Source of the DNA: Bryoerythrophyllum caledonicum | Lineage: Eukaryota; Streptophyta; Bryopsida; Pottiales; Pottiaceae | Direction: 5' to 3' | Assembly: GCA_963971425.1 (NCBI GenBank) | Contig: OZ020523.1 | Span: 9,730,867-9,794,866 of the forward strand | DNA length: 64,000 nt | Shown here: in pieces, positions 13,330 to 25,520 of the stretch | Numbering within the stretch: position 1 is the stretch's first letter | Layout of the letters: every line of letters starts with the position of its first letter | Made by a program: the position numbers and the translations under genes | Notes under the pieces: generated by a model | Told to the model about the DNA's origin: nothing | What the model saw: the letters and a program-made list of their open reading frames with translations, nothing else | Databases searched by the model: none

Positions 13330-13800
13330 GCATTTGGCGGCGAGGTGAACCACCGCGACTCCCTCACTTCTCTCACCATTCTGTCTTCCTCTTCTCTTCC
13401 ATCTTCTCCTCACACCTCTTCTCTCTATCTATGAAACCCTTGTCTCCCAAACTCTTCTCTTTCAACCTCTCACCTAGTTTGTTTTTGCGCAACCTCCTCT
13501 CTCTATTAGTTTGTGTTAGGTCTACTTTGTGAGTTGAGAGGTGTTGTGTTGTGAGGTGTGAGGTGTGTGTGCGTTGTGCGGTCGTAGTGTTGTTAGGTTA
13601 GTGTGTGTGTTTCGTGTGTGGGTTTCGTGAGTGGGTTTCGTGTTGTGTTTCGTGTGTTTGTTCCGTGAGTGGGTTTCGTGTGTGTGTCTCGTGAGGTGTG
13701 TGTGTGTTTGTGTGTATGTGTTGTTAGGTGTGTGAGTATTGTAAGGTGTGTGTGCGTTGTTAGGTTCTGTGTTCGTGAGGTTTAGTTCGTTTTAGGGTTT
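13330..13800 (+). promoter_or_regulatory. Possible promoter / 5' leader of G1: CT-rich then GT-rich tract
   Basis: A pyrimidine-rich block at about 13,355-13,500 (repeated TCTTCTC, CACCTCTTCTCTC) is followed by a strongly GT-rich block at about 13,535-13,760 (GTGTGGGTTTCGTG repeats). Pyrimidine-rich leaders are common at plant transcription starts, so this could be the transcribed leader and first intron of the gene starting at 14,924. The assignment is by position and composition only. Confidence 0.35.
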
Positions 13801-14178
13801 AGTTTAGTTTCGTTTTGGTTAGGGTTTCGGTTAACCTTGTTTTCTTGCGAGGGATTTGTTAATGTGATTGTTTCGTTGCGTTTAAGGTTAGTTGTTAAGT
13901 GCGTTCAGGGTTTCATTTGTTAGAATTTCGCCATTCGAAGGGTTTTGTTCTTCGTTGTGCATATTTCTGTGTGGATTACTTCTGACATTACATTGTTCCA
14001 TAGGTGCACTGTGTGCAACTGTAAAGCTCAAACACACAAGAGACTCCCATTTCATTCGAAAGGTAATAATTTTCATTTCATGTGAGTTGCAATGCAGAAG
14101 TTTGAATTCAATCTCATCTAAATAATATAATTCGTAATTTCTGGGGTGAGGGTTTCAGATTCAACTGGGATCACAATT

Positions 14179-14863
14179 TATCCTCGAGTCGAGGATACGA
14201 GATAGTCCGTTGGATTACAGCTTATCCTCGAGTCGAGGATAAGAGTCAATATTCTATTTACAGTTTATCCTCGACTCGAGAATAAAAGTCAGTTTCAAAA
14301 TATTTTAGGTCTGTATTGAGCTTAGATAATCCCTTCGAAGCTATCAAACATATCCTCGAGTCGAGGATAACTAACAACCTTGTCTATACAGCTCATTTAC
14401 GAGTCTAGGGTAATCCAATCCATTCAAAAACATACAATAATTCTGTCATTCTTACTGATGCCTGAAGTGATATAACAATAAACACATTTGTAACAAATTA
14501 AAGTATCCTCGAGTCGAGGATACGTTTCAATCCAGTAGTTTCCTGCGCATTCCAAAGTCAAAAGAATACAAGTTTCTATTAAAAAATCAGAATATATTAA
14601 TCGATCAGTAATAGATGCATGTAGTAAGTAAACAAGAAACTCCTTCCCGAGAGTCCTTTGTATCCTCGAGTCGAGGATACAATCAAACCTCTGTCCATTT
14701 CACCAGGTATAATTCACGAGAGTCAATATATTTGGTCGGCGTCATAATACGATATGGAAAATGACAACTTATAGAGAGTCTTTATCCTCGACTCGAGGAT
14801 AAATGTGCAAAATGAACTAATTGAAGATGAACTCGATTAATATCTATCCTCGAGTCGAGGATG
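14179..14863. repeat. Cluster 2 of the 19-bp palindrome, immediately upstream of G1
   Basis: Eight copies start at 14,179, 14,223, 14,266 (one mismatch), 14,351, 14,504, 14,661, 14,783 and 14,845 (one terminal mismatch). Five are the exact TATCCTCGAGTCGAGGATA form. Spacing is irregular (43 to 157 bp) and flanking sequence is not repeated, so this is not a simple tandem repeat. The last copy ends 61 bp before the G1 start codon. Confidence 0.9.
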
Positions 14864-16312
14864 ATGTTTTAGTTAGCATTCTCACTCGTTTCCCATATAT
14901 CTGTACGCAGTTCGCTATTCCCGATGGATCCCGTCGACGACTACGACTACTCGGGGTCATCATACTTCATCTCTGAGTTTAAAAATCCCGTCTCCCCGTT
15001 GCCTTTCATCGACGACGTCGTCGAGAACTACGGGAAGTTGTGGTCGTTCAACCCCGACATCCTTGGATGGTCTCTCTTCAGGTCGGAGAAGAACGTGCTT
15101 CTTTCGTTCAAACTAAAAGAGGAAATTCCATACGTTCCTCTAAACAGAAATGAAAGAGTGACGTTCGTGGAGCAGCGTCGACGCGATTACATCGTTCTCG
15201 GTATCCAGGCTGTGAACGATGCTGGAGAGGACCTTCCGCACTTTCACTCCATTGTTGTAAAAGTGGGTGACACTTCTGGGCAATTCGACTTCAACGAATT
15301 GCTTGAGGGTGCCGACAAGCATGGGCAGGGGGCGTTGCGTGAAGCGTTTGAAAAGTACAGCCCGTGGTCGAACGACGACGCTGAGAAGGTTAACCGGAGA
15401 CTGGTACGTATTCACCAACTCCTGACGAACTTTGAGGCCCGTCCGGTTCCGGTAGCTCCACCTCCTCGTCGTCGGCCCAAGCAAAAGAGCGCAACAACCG
15501 GTGAGGTAACAACGGAAGTGGCAGATGCGACTCGAAGCACGAGTCGTGGTGCTCCACGGAGGGCTTCTGAGATGGCCTCAAATCTAGGCGAACCATCGAA
15601 ACGGAAAAAGACTGCTACTGCCGGCGGGAGTTCGACCTCGACTGTTACGAGGGCTGCAACGCCGGTTAAATCACGGAATGACCCCCAAGTAGACTTCGAA
15701 AAGATTACGGAGTCCCAAAGATTGTTCTGGGAGGAGTGCAAGTCTTGCTTCCCATTCGAGTCAACATTCACTGTAAATATCGAACAGTGTGTGCCCGCCA
15801 AAGCACAGTTCGTGATTCGTGGGATGGAGGAGGGCATAGTCCGAAACTCCATGGACTTCCTAGTCCAGCTTGGAGAAGTAAACCAACGCCAGAAGATTTG
15901 CATCTGCCCGATCGATGACGCTGGAGAGCCAATCACGCGGAAGCCCAATTCCTGGGACGATATCAAGGATGGGAAGTTCATGCTCATCAACGGTCAACAC
16001 AGTGTCGAAGCTTCCCGAAGGCTTCAGCGTGTTGAGCAATGCGGGGAGCAGCGCAAGCGGGACCTGTGCCATTGGGATGCATACGTTGTCTGGACAACGG
16101 ATCCTCTGAAGTTGCAGAGGATTTCAAAGTTCTACAACGACACCAACTACCTTGATCATGCCCAGCCTACGTGGGGGAACCAGATTTCAAGCTGCAGGAG
16201 AATTTGGCTTAACTCTGGTAGACCCAACTACCAACACGACGAGGGCGACTTGCGAATGAATGGTGCCAACTTCGACCAGGAGAAGTACTTGGTAAGGTTC
16301 CAGTTCCTGAAT

Positions 16313-16407
16313 TATCCTCGAGTCGAGGATAATCTTTCTGATTTTTCGTGTTCCCGCTATCTAATATGCAATATGCTTTTTGTCAAAGTATCCTCGAGCC
16401 GAGGATA
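16313..16407. repeat. Two palindrome copies inside G1 intron 1
   Basis: TATCCTCGAGTCGAGGATA at 16,313-16,331 and TATCCTCGAGCCGAGGATA at 16,389-16,407 both lie in the 173-bp intron 16,292-16,464. Confidence 0.9.
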
Positions 16408-16956
16408 CTCATCCATGCAGTATCCATGATATGTTTTTCTAATGTTGGCTGTTCTGTGTTGCAGTTGTTTGCGAAGTTGATTGTAACGCGCTTCCAGAAC
16501 ATTGACCCCACAAAGGAAGGGAAGCAAGTGAACAAGTCATCCGACCTTACCAATGAGATTAAGGTCATCACTCTCCCAGATGACATTTTCAACCTCTGGG
16601 AAGAATTCCTCGGACAGCACAGCCGCGGAGACATCGTAAACCCCGACACAGCATGTCCATACAAGGACGCTAGGGGATTTAAGCCTTCGCCAATCCACCG
16701 CGAATTTTTTAAGAGGTTGGGACATCTGTCCGACCAGGATTTAAGAGACTTGTTCACTTACCTGGTTGACAGCGATCGCGGGCAAGGTTATCCAAAGGTC
16801 ACGCTTCGTAGGACTGGCGTGGTTCATGGATCGTGCTACCACTACGAGGAGTGGGCTGATCGAAGGAAGAAGAAGCGCGTCGTCATGCAGGAGCTGGTAC
16901 ACTTCGACCCATCTTTATTGTTTTTACTTCCGAATGGGTCGATCGACGACGCAATG

Positions 16957-16959
16957 TAG
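16957..16959 (+). other. In-frame TAG in G1 exon 2
   Basis: The frame is open for hundreds of codons on both sides (16,465 to 17,787) apart from this single TAG. It could be a recent nonsense change such as CAG or TGG to TAG. Without it G1 would read through about 1,770 codons once the insertion is removed. Confidence 0.8.
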
Positions 16960-17815
16960 AAGGAGTGGAAGGAGAAACACCGCGTATCTTCCGCTACATA
17001 CAACATGCTCCTCTGTCAACCCGACAAGGAGTTCTGGTCGATGAGGTTGACCAATGCGGGGAAGCTGAAACGAGCAACCCACCTGGTGGAGAAATTTCCG
17101 AACGTTCTTCCGTTCTTCAAGAAATTTTTGCATTTGAAGAACCTGTTCACCCCGCACGATGGTTATGTGAAACTTCGCGAGTTTAACGTAGAGAAGGTGG
17201 AGTTTGGTGATTACTTCACCCCTCCAGATGATTCAAAGGAAATTACATTGGGACTGCTCGACCTCCGTGAGGTTCCCGGCTGGCTGTCGAAGGACGACTC
17301 CCTGGACGAGCCATACTTTGCAAACTTCATGAATGCCATGAAGTTGCAAAAGAGTACCCCAAACATGAGCACTCCTCATGTTTGGATCTGGATCACCTCC
17401 TCTGCCAACCGCGCGTTGCAAGCTGCAAAGTTTGCCGAAAAGCGGATGGCCCGGTATTCTCCCGTCTCCTCGGCGTACCTTTCGTCAGCGAATGAGTGCC
17501 TGTACTACGGGACTTCCAGGGCTAAGGTCACGGATGTGAACCTTCTCTTCTTAGTGAAGAAGAGTCATCCCCAGGCTTCCGTGCTCATTAGCAGAGTGAG
17601 GCCGTTCTACTCTGCACCAGATACATTCTTCTACAAAGAGAAGAATAAGTATCTAGAGGCAGAATTCTCCGTCCACGGCTCGGAATTACGGATGGAGTTT
17701 TACTTGGAGCTACTCCGGGACTTCTGCAATCGGAAGGAGAGGGTTTTCGGAATTTTCTGTGGTTCCAAATTTATGCTTGCAAATCTGGTACGTTCTCATT
17801 TGATTAGTTGTAGTC

Positions 17816-17944
17816 TATCCTCGGGTCGAGGATACACCTCACGGTATGCTGTCGTCTATAACATTGTATTCTATCCTCGAGTCGAGGATAGATAGTTTTG
17901 TCTGATCATTAGTCTTACAGTGGTTTATCCTCGAGTCGAGGATA
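17816..17944. repeat. Three palindrome copies inside G1 intron 2
   Basis: Copies at 17,816-17,834 (centre GGT), 17,872-17,890 and 17,926-17,944 occupy the 230-bp intron 17,788-18,017. More than a fifth of that intron is palindrome. Confidence 0.9.
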
Positions 17945-18829
17945 GACAATTGTTTTCATTTCACATTGCATGTCCCATTATCAAATTTCTAATCTTAATT
18001 TCTTCATTCTCTTGCAGATGTTTGGAACGTCTTTCTATGGACTCATTGATGAATCCTTCCGGCTTCAGTACAAGAATCAAATGCAGCGCATTTTTCGGCT
18101 GGATATGAATGATTTCATACACGAAGACTGTGCTTACCTCCAGCCTTTGCCTTCCAACGCTGGAGGTGCATCTACGTCGACCGCTCAAGCTGCACCTTCG
18201 GAATGCGTTCAAAGGGCCCGAATATCACCACGGAGGGCTGAACGTGTTCGCCAACGAGCTCAACGCTCTGGTGCTGGATCGTGGCAGGACTCCCCCGAGA
18301 CCCTGAGGGCATCTGGTAGCGGTGCACCGACTCAGCAGCCTCCTCAGGATGACTCTCCCTTGCTCGTCAATCCATATGGGAGCAATGACGGCGTCGATCT
18401 TTCGATCCTTAGCTTGGATGATAGTGAGCCGTCATATAGATCTCGTAGTAGATCGCCGCCTCGACGACCTTCTGTGCTCGCGGACGAAGAAAATCCGGTG
18501 GACGGCGAAGCCGTTCTTATGGAAGTTCAAGGAGGTCCTCACATATCTCCTTTGGTTGGTACCGCCCCTGGACCAGGTGTTCCCGTCGCTGGTTCTACCG
18601 CAACAGAGGATAATTCCATCGCTGGTACCGCCCCTGTTGCAGATGTCTTCGTCGCTGGTACCACCCCCGCAACAGATCTTCCCGTCGCTCGTACCGTTGT
18701 AAAATATGTCCCTATCATCCTGCTATCCGACTCCAGTGATGATGAAGGTGGTGATCGTCCCAGTACATCTCAGAATGTGGGGGCATCGACCGTGGTGACA
18801 ATGATGGTTACGATGGATGTGGAGGACGC

Positions 18830-18837
18830 TCCCCTAC
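18830..18837. repeat. Left 8-bp target-site duplication TCCCCTAC
   Basis: TCCCCTAC directly precedes the CAGGGTTGT terminus at 18,838 and recurs directly after the mirrored terminus at 53,612-53,619. Confidence 0.85.
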
Positions 18838-18852
18838 CAGGGTTGTCTACAT

Positions 18853-18935
18853 AGACGGACAGGGGCCCAAAGAGAGCGGACGGACGGACAGTAGGACGGA
18901 CGGACAGGACGGACAGCACTTTTTGGCGGACAGTT
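18853..18935. repeat. ACGGACGGACAG subterminal repeats, left end
   Basis: Eight or so GGACGGACA-like motifs lie between 18,853 and 18,935. The same motif on the same strand is found at the right end. Confidence 0.8.
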
Positions 18936-19066
18936 GCGTGTAAAAAAAAATTACGAACCCTAAATCAAATTTTCAACTTACCCCTGGTAAAACACGTGTG
19001 CACGACACGTCAGACGGCTTTCCACGTCACATCAAGGGGCGGGCGCGTGCCTTCGGACCGCGCGCG

Positions 19067-19266
19067 NNNNNNNNNNNNNNNNNNNNNNNNNNNNNNNNNN
19101 NNNNNNNNNNNNNNNNNNNNNNNNNNNNNNNNNNNNNNNNNNNNNNNNNNNNNNNNNNNNNNNNNNNNNNNNNNNNNNNNNNNNNNNNNNNNNNNNNNNN
19201 NNNNNNNNNNNNNNNNNNNNNNNNNNNNNNNNNNNNNNNNNNNNNNNNNNNNNNNNNNNNNNNNNN
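19067..19266. other. Assembly gap, 200 N
   Basis: Exactly 200 unknown bases, beginning after a GCGCGCG run. It lies 229 bp inside the left end of the hAT-type element. Confidence 1.
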
Positions 19267-19329
19267 CCTAAGTTGATACCCGACCCTTAAACCTTGGTTG
19301 ATAACGTTAAAAATGCTAGTTTTAGTGCA

Positions 19330-20390
19330 ATTAGCAAAGGGAAAAAAATGAAGGTTTTTTTGGTACTTTTAACCGTAGGATCTCAAGAATCACTTATTAA
19401 GAAATACACTCATAAAATTTCATAAAGTTTTACCGCACGGATTGAAAGATTATAATGTTTGAAGTAGAGAAAAGGCTCATTTTCATCCCTGCGTTTTCTG
19501 GATCAGCAGACTTTGACGTCAATTAATGTCCAATTTTTGCATTTTAAAGGGTCTTAATTAATTACCATAATGTTAAGCATGATGTTAGTTTGTTGTATAC
19601 CAATTTTTAGAGTTAGAAAAGGGGTGTAGCATATTCAAAAAAATTGTGCAACGAGTGGGGGTTCAAAAATTCTCAATTCACGTTATGTCTTTTTGTGAAC
19701 TTGATATCGTTTGAAATGAAAATCCAAATGCTCAATACGAAGGTTTAAATTACATAATGTCGTAGGAAAAATCAAACGTGAATCATACAAAGATCTGAAT
19801 GTGAAAAGGGTGAAGTTCTTTGGATACGGTGGCCGAAAATGTGTGACAATGTGTGAAAATAATTGACTTGGATTTATATGCTATTTCACCAAATAACTAA
19901 CAACATGCTTAACACGATGGTATTGGATTTAGATCTTGTGTAGAGGTTTTTAGAGGTAGTTAGGGGGTGTTGCATATTCAAAAAAAATGTGCAATGAGTG
20001 GAAGTTCAAAAATTCTCAAATCACGTTATATTTTTTTGTGAACTCGATCATGTTTTAAATGAGAATCCAAATGGTCAATAAGAAGTTTTACATCATATAA
20101 GGCTGTAGGCAAAATCAAAAGTGAATCATACGAAGTTCTCAAAGTTTTATGTGGAAAGGTAGAAGTTTTTTGGATATGGTAGCCGAAAATGTGTGACAAT
20201 GTGTGAAAATAATTGACTTGGATTAATATGCTATTTCACCAAAGAACTAAAAACATGCTTAACACGATGGTATTGGATTTAGATCTTCTGTAGTGCAAAA
20301 ATTTTAGAGGTAGACAAGGGATGTTGCATGTTCAAAAAAATTGTGCAATGAGTGGTGGTTCAAAAATTCTTATTCAATTCTAATAGTGAC
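19330..20390 (-). repeat. R1-related tandem repeat, about 350-bp unit, three copies, inverted
   Basis: The block GTGTAGCATATTCAAAAAAA followed by TTGTGCAAYGAGTGG recurs near 19,624, 19,968 and 20,318, and GAAAATGTGTGACAATGTGT recurs near 19,834 and 20,186. Read on the minus strand this is the R1 sequence AACCTCCACTCCTTGCACA...TGCTACACCCC. Confidence 0.75.
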
Positions 20391-20432
20391 TATCGTTTTG
20401 TAATGATATACAGGTTTTTTGAGTGTGGCGTT

Positions 20433-23400
20433 ATGGCACCACCAAATATTGATAGAATCTGGGAGAGCCATGGCTAGTGGATCGCGGAAGTGGATGAGTC
20501 GAGCGCCTTCTTATGGGTGACGGATTATCCCTTTGAGCTGGGGAAGCGTACATCGGCGTTGGGGAAGAGTTTTGGCAAAATCCAGGCAATCACTCTTCGA
20601 CGTGATGATATGGTATACGTTACTTGCGTAGTGGGTCCAGGTCAATCGGAGGTGAAGACTTCTCTTTCGAAGAAGTTGCTTCTTGCACCTGTCCCTTTGA
20701 ATCTTCTTCAAAATCCAGGTCAGGTGAAATTCCTCAAATCATTGCAGACGTTTTGGTTGAACATCTCTCTTGCGGTACGTACCGCTAGACACAACAACGT
20801 CTTAGCTTGTTTAGCGTTATCACCGGAGGTGGTGCTGAAGGCTAAGAAGATTATGGAGGAACATATTAGATATGAAGCATTTCGGGAGAGGGACCCATCC
20901 CGTGCGACAACTCAAGCTCCACCAGCGGAACCAGAAGAAACATAAGTTTATCGAATTCTTGCTGAACCGTTGCAACTGGATTGGCGACCACTGGAGGGGG
21001 GGAGAGGAAGTGGAGGCCAACATCCCACCACAACTTCTGAGGTACAAACATTACCGAATCCTCCATTAACGAGTAGACGTCCTACGAAGAAGCCACGGCG
21101 TGTTGACAATGATGTAGCTTCTGGTTCAAGAGAAGGCCCATCAAGTCTGGATCCAAGTGGAAGGAGGTTGATTGAGAGAAGTGCAAGATCGGGTGGCAGG
21201 ATTCCTAGGTCGGGGCTCAGGACGTCTAATGGTCATCGTAGGGCCCCTACATCTATACCGGGAGATTTAGCTGATTTGTCAGCCATGGCGCCGGAGGAAG
21301 AAGATTTTCACAACCTTCCAGACAGTATACCAGAGGATTTTGAAGACAATGCGGAGATACCAGAGGATCTTCCAACTCCAATGAATTTAAAAGCACCAGT
21401 GCCTACAACAGAGGAGATTGCGAAAGGATCAGTGTGGGGGAATTTTGTGTTTAAGGCACACATAGACCGCATTGTCTCTGTGGAAAATCCGGAAACCAAC
21501 CACCGGGTTTTATCACAGAAGAGGGTCATAGAAGTATTCAACCGCTTATGAGACCCAGAATCCGCGACTTGGGTGAGTAGATTGGTACTTCGACCGATCA
21601 GATACATCGTGCATACTATCATCGATGATGGTGTCGTTGAGAAGGAAGAGCTGCCATTTCCATTGGTAGGTACTGCACGAGAGTTTGAGCGCATGTTCAT
21701 TGCACACGGGAGTGCTTCTGCACAGGGTGCTATGGAATCCCAATATTCTTGGCTTCAAGATCATATCATTTGGGAACCGGTGGATGGGCAACACATAGTA
21801 GCAGCTTGTAAGTTTGCACAACAACAGTGGAGAGATGGTACTATGCCTTTAAACGAGTATCTGGACACGTTTGAGCGGCGGGAGGCCTCTTTTGTGGTGT
21901 ATGATGATCGTCGCTTTTACATTGAGAAGTCTGCGCGGATCAACATGGCGGAGTTCCAGAGACATTCATATTCTACCATGGAGGAGGATTTGAGGAAGAT
22001 TCGTCAGATTTGGGATCTATACGGGAGGCCTGATAGCACACTACGTGCGGACGATGCACGTAGGGCTATTGCTTTGGTGAGTGCGGCAAGTGCAGTGCAT
22101 AAGTTGCCCAAGGGGGATGGAGTTGTCACGGTGAAGAGGTTGGCCAAAAACATGGAGTATCTGACCAATCATGCATGGAATCCGAGCAATGCTTGCTTCG
22201 AAGCTATCATTCAAGTATGCAAGGACTACGAAGACGGCATTCTCTTTTACAGCAAGGAGGAAGAGGACAAGTAGAAGGACATGGCAAGGAAGAAAGAGTT
22301 GGATCCAAATGTGGACGTACGACCAACAAGAAAGGAGATGACGCAGAATTGGTTGAGGCCGTTAGGTAGGGTTCCGAATCCATATTATCTTCGGTTGGCA
22401 AAGTCTGCTGCAGCGAAGCCGGTGGGGGAGGATGGAGTAAGACCACGTCAAGCATATTACTTTGACGGTGTAAAAGACAAGAATCCACATCCTCGTACGA
22501 TTGCTGGTGTGGTTGACCGATATCAGAGACGAGAAGTTGTGATGAATTCCATCCGTTAGTTGATGGTGGAGAACAAGGAAAGTACACCTGATTCCATGGA
22601 GGATTTCTTTCGTATCCGTGTAGGAAAGTATTTTTCGAGGAGTAATGCACAACTTGATACCTTTGGGAAGCTTTTGAATGCTGCCACGAAAAAAGCTTGG
22701 ATTGCTCCTGTGTGGGGGAAGGTGTCTAAACTGGAAGACATAGGCTACCTCATCCCCCCTTCCATCAGGTTTCATTATGGTGACATTGCAGTAGGGGGGC
22801 GTGGATACATTGGACTGTCCGTGGATGTGGGAGGACTGGATACTGCTAATTGGGAATGGCAGATGGAAGTCAAGAGGCCAGGCCAGAGCGACACAGAGAA
22901 TCTTCTTCCGGTTCGGTGTAGAAGAGGGTTATTCCGCAGCGACTACATAGAGTTGGGCAAACCATGTTTGTAGGTGATTGATTGTCGACGTGGCGGTGGG
23001 AGGCATGGAGATGGTCATTGGGGAGACGCCCAGTTATCCGCAGTTTTTGCACAACTGGCATTATGGATGGCAAATATTGAACGATGGAACGTCATCTTCT
23101 TGTTACCAGCGGCCGTGTATGCCAACGAAGAGTTTTTTGCGAAGGTGAAGCTTCCAGAGGGATGTACTATGCGACGTGGATGTTGGGCATTTGATCCAAA
23201 CTCGGTTAATCCCTATGCTCTCGATTTTATAGAGAATGGGCGTTTGGAGCAAGTAGTACAACCGATTGGCGATGTTGTGATTTGTATGCAGCACCCTGTG
23301 GGTACATCTCCTGGCCCGAACTATGTTTCTGGAGACGTTCCACTTCCTCTTGTTTTCTTGGATCACTGGAGTGAGGCACGCCAACCCTCTGAAGTTGATT

Positions 23401-24397
23401 CACTTGAGAGATCTCCATCAGAGCTGGCAAGACTAGTCGGCTCATACTTGCCCAGTGGATGGGTTTAGTGGCGTATAACATATCTACGGCCATTCCCACG
23501 ATCCTTGAAGGAGATTTCCAGGGATCTGAGGTTTTCATCATTGACGATTGTACAGATAGAGTTTCATTTCTGTACAATGAGTTGTCCGACAATTTCCAAG
23601 GACAATTGTTGGTCAGGACTGGTGGAACAAGTACTGGTTGCAACATCGTACCTGAGACCGAAGAGGCGGTTGGTGGAGTGAAGAATGAAGACGACAATGA
23701 GGATGGAGGTGGTTTACATGAGAGATTGCCACGTTCAGGTACCACTGAAGATTTCTCATTTGGCAGTGGTTCAGACGCCGATGAAGATGGAGTGAACCAG
23801 TCTCCTCTAGGAGAGAGGATTCCATCAACGCAGCGGGCGATGGGAGATACTACAGGGGAGACATCTGCAACACCTACAGAGAGGATGCAAGATACCGGTG
23901 TAGTGGATGTTGGTTTGGCGGCAGGGGCAGGAGGGGGGCGTACATTTGATGGTCCTAGGCTGGAGATGGAGGAAGAAGGATTGGATTCATGTGAATTTTT
24001 TTCGGTGCAGCGGAGGATTCCACAGCCTTCGATGCCTTCTCAATCAGAGCCTGTATCGGAGACACAAGAGATGTTCGGAGGTACTCAGAGTGATACCGGA
24101 TCAGGTTTGCCTTCCGTTCCAAGATCTAGCGTATCCGAGGACATTATTGCATTTCAGGGGGCCTTCTCGTTAGAGCGAGAGATGTCCTTCAATCGAGAGG
24201 ATGGCTTTTTCTACAATGATGATAGGGTAAGGCATACGCGGGAGGGTGTTCCTGGCAATTACCGATATGTTGAATGTGCGTCGATTGGCATCGTAGGTGT
24301 GGGAGATCGTCCAGTGCAGGATCATGAACTGTCCGCTATGGTAGGTAGCGCCATTGGACACGTGGAGGGAGTCGTTCCGCCAGAAGATGAGCTCTGA
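20433..24397 (+). pseudogene. G2: decayed relative of G1 with ParB-like DGQH motif
   Basis: A single frame from the ATG at 20,433 is broken by TAG 20,475, TAA 20,943, TGA 21,549, TAG 22,272, TAG 22,557 and TAG 22,971. It shifts by one frame near 23,459 and ends at TGA 24,395-24,397, for about 1,320 codons. No introns are apparent. EPVDGQHIVAACKFAQQQW (DGQH at 21,783-21,794) matches the G1 NGQH block, and the following IRQIWDLYGRP resembles RRIWLNSGRP in G1. After the frameshift, the GMGLVAYNISTAIPTILEGD to FIIDD stretch occupies the place of a methylase motif I region but is degenerate. The C-terminus is acidic and low complexity. An acceptor-like CAG at 20,411-20,413 hints at an upstream exon. 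The evidence supports shared ancestry with G1, not close identity. Confidence 0.55.
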
Positions 24398-25520
24398 GCC
24401 CTGGAGCTATATATTATAGTAGAGCATGCACGCAGATTAGGTGACAAGTACGTTAGTATAATGTAGTTTGAGATGTGTCTATCGTTCGGTGGGTGGTATA
24501 TATTTATATATTGGGTGGTCCATATGATATGTTTGATTTTAGAATTCCTCGGCAATAGTGTGGAATTGCTTGATTATGTATGTTTTTGCATTATAAAATA
24601 CAGTGAGGTACTTTACATTGTCTTAGGAAATTGCATATATATTTTTGTATCTCTTACACATTGTATTTGTAGTGCACTACTCTAAAATCCTATAATAACT
24701 CATAACAAATTTATACTCTCTTTGGGCACATGAATATAATTTTGTAGCAGGATTTGTAAACTAGATTAGAAATCATATATTTTCTAAAAAAAGGTAGCAA
24801 ATGTAAAAAATATATTACTTAAATGAACATGAAGATGCCAAGGTATGACACGACAAACACCAAGAAAAATTGACAAAAAACATACTAAACTTTTGCCAAA
24901 TTTTGATTTAAAAAAAAGTTATGAGCAAATAACTTGCGGCTTTCTACCAGCAACCAGTGCACTTGGCCAAGTGCATAATTGCTTAATTGCGTGTTTTATG
25001 TAGTAATTGTCATCATTCTGTACCCCCTTTCACTAAAGTATATATTTCTACAACTATTATCCCTCGAATTGACCTCAAATTTTGCACACAAATAGCTAAC
25101 AACGTATAAGTCATATTGGTAAGAGATTTGATCACATTTCAATGTAAAAACTAGAAGATATGCCTAGTCAAAGTAGGCTGACCTTGCCGGGCTAGGGGGA
25201 AAAAATACTTTTCTTTGCACTTCAAACATTATAATCTTCACATCCGTACGGTGGATTGCAACCAAATTTATACTGTAAGTTCATGTACATCTCTATATTA
25301 AGATCGTATGGTTAAAAGTCTAAAATTAGACTTTATTATTAGATTTCGTTGCCACTTACTGATGATGGCAGTTTTGGAGTGTTTCATGAGGGAAAATGCC
25401 CTAGGCTCTTAGGGGTAAAGGACAAAAATGACCATAGCATTCCCATGTCAGCAATTGGACAAATTCATGTACAGTACCCTCACATAACTATACGTGCATT
25501 TTGCTTATGTACGTTTCTAC
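24398..25520. other. No gene recognised; weak R1 fragment
   Basis: AT-rich. About 25,205-25,330 shares ATTATAATCTT followed by ATCCGTRCGGT and TGTAAGTTCATG-like words with R1. Nothing else is supportable. Confidence 0.45.

Larger units (their letters stand above)
14924..18837 (+). pseudogene. G1, 5' part: ParB-like plus DNA-methylase-like fusion protein
   Basis: Exons 14,924-16,291, 16,465-17,787 and 18,018-18,837 are joined by GT-AG introns, both phase 0. Exon 1 (456 codons) has a unique N-terminus, a basic low-complexity linker (about residues 175-250), then a domain with LINGQHSVEASRRLQ. NGQH lies at residues 356-359, at the place of the ParB-like GHGR/DGQH nucleotide-binding motif. Exon 2 ends in a segment laid out like an N6/N4 DNA methylase C-terminus: LELLRDFCNRKERVFGIFCG, then after the intron FGTSFYGLIDE, compared with the canonical VLDPFxGSGTT...G/E. 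The catalytic DPPY is not visible; LLDLREVPG lies where it would fall. The C-terminal part is Ser/Pro-rich. TAG at 16,957-16,959 interrupts exon 2, and the third exon is split at 18,837 by a transposon. Family calls rest on motif order, not a search. Confidence 0.55.

Noticed and set aside
6150..17944. CRISPR-like array
   Set aside because: The 19-bp repeats are palindromic and irregularly spaced, lie in promoters, introns and exons of an intron-containing genome, and have no cas genes.
14924..18837. Bacterial or phage contamination carrying a ParB-methylase
   Set aside because: G1 is split by GT-AG introns that keep frame, shares a palindrome with intronic sequence, and lies on the same contig as plant-type repeats.
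24386..24397. G2 C-terminal EDEL as an ER-retention signal
   Set aside because: There is no signal peptide and the gene is broken in many places, so the match is chance.
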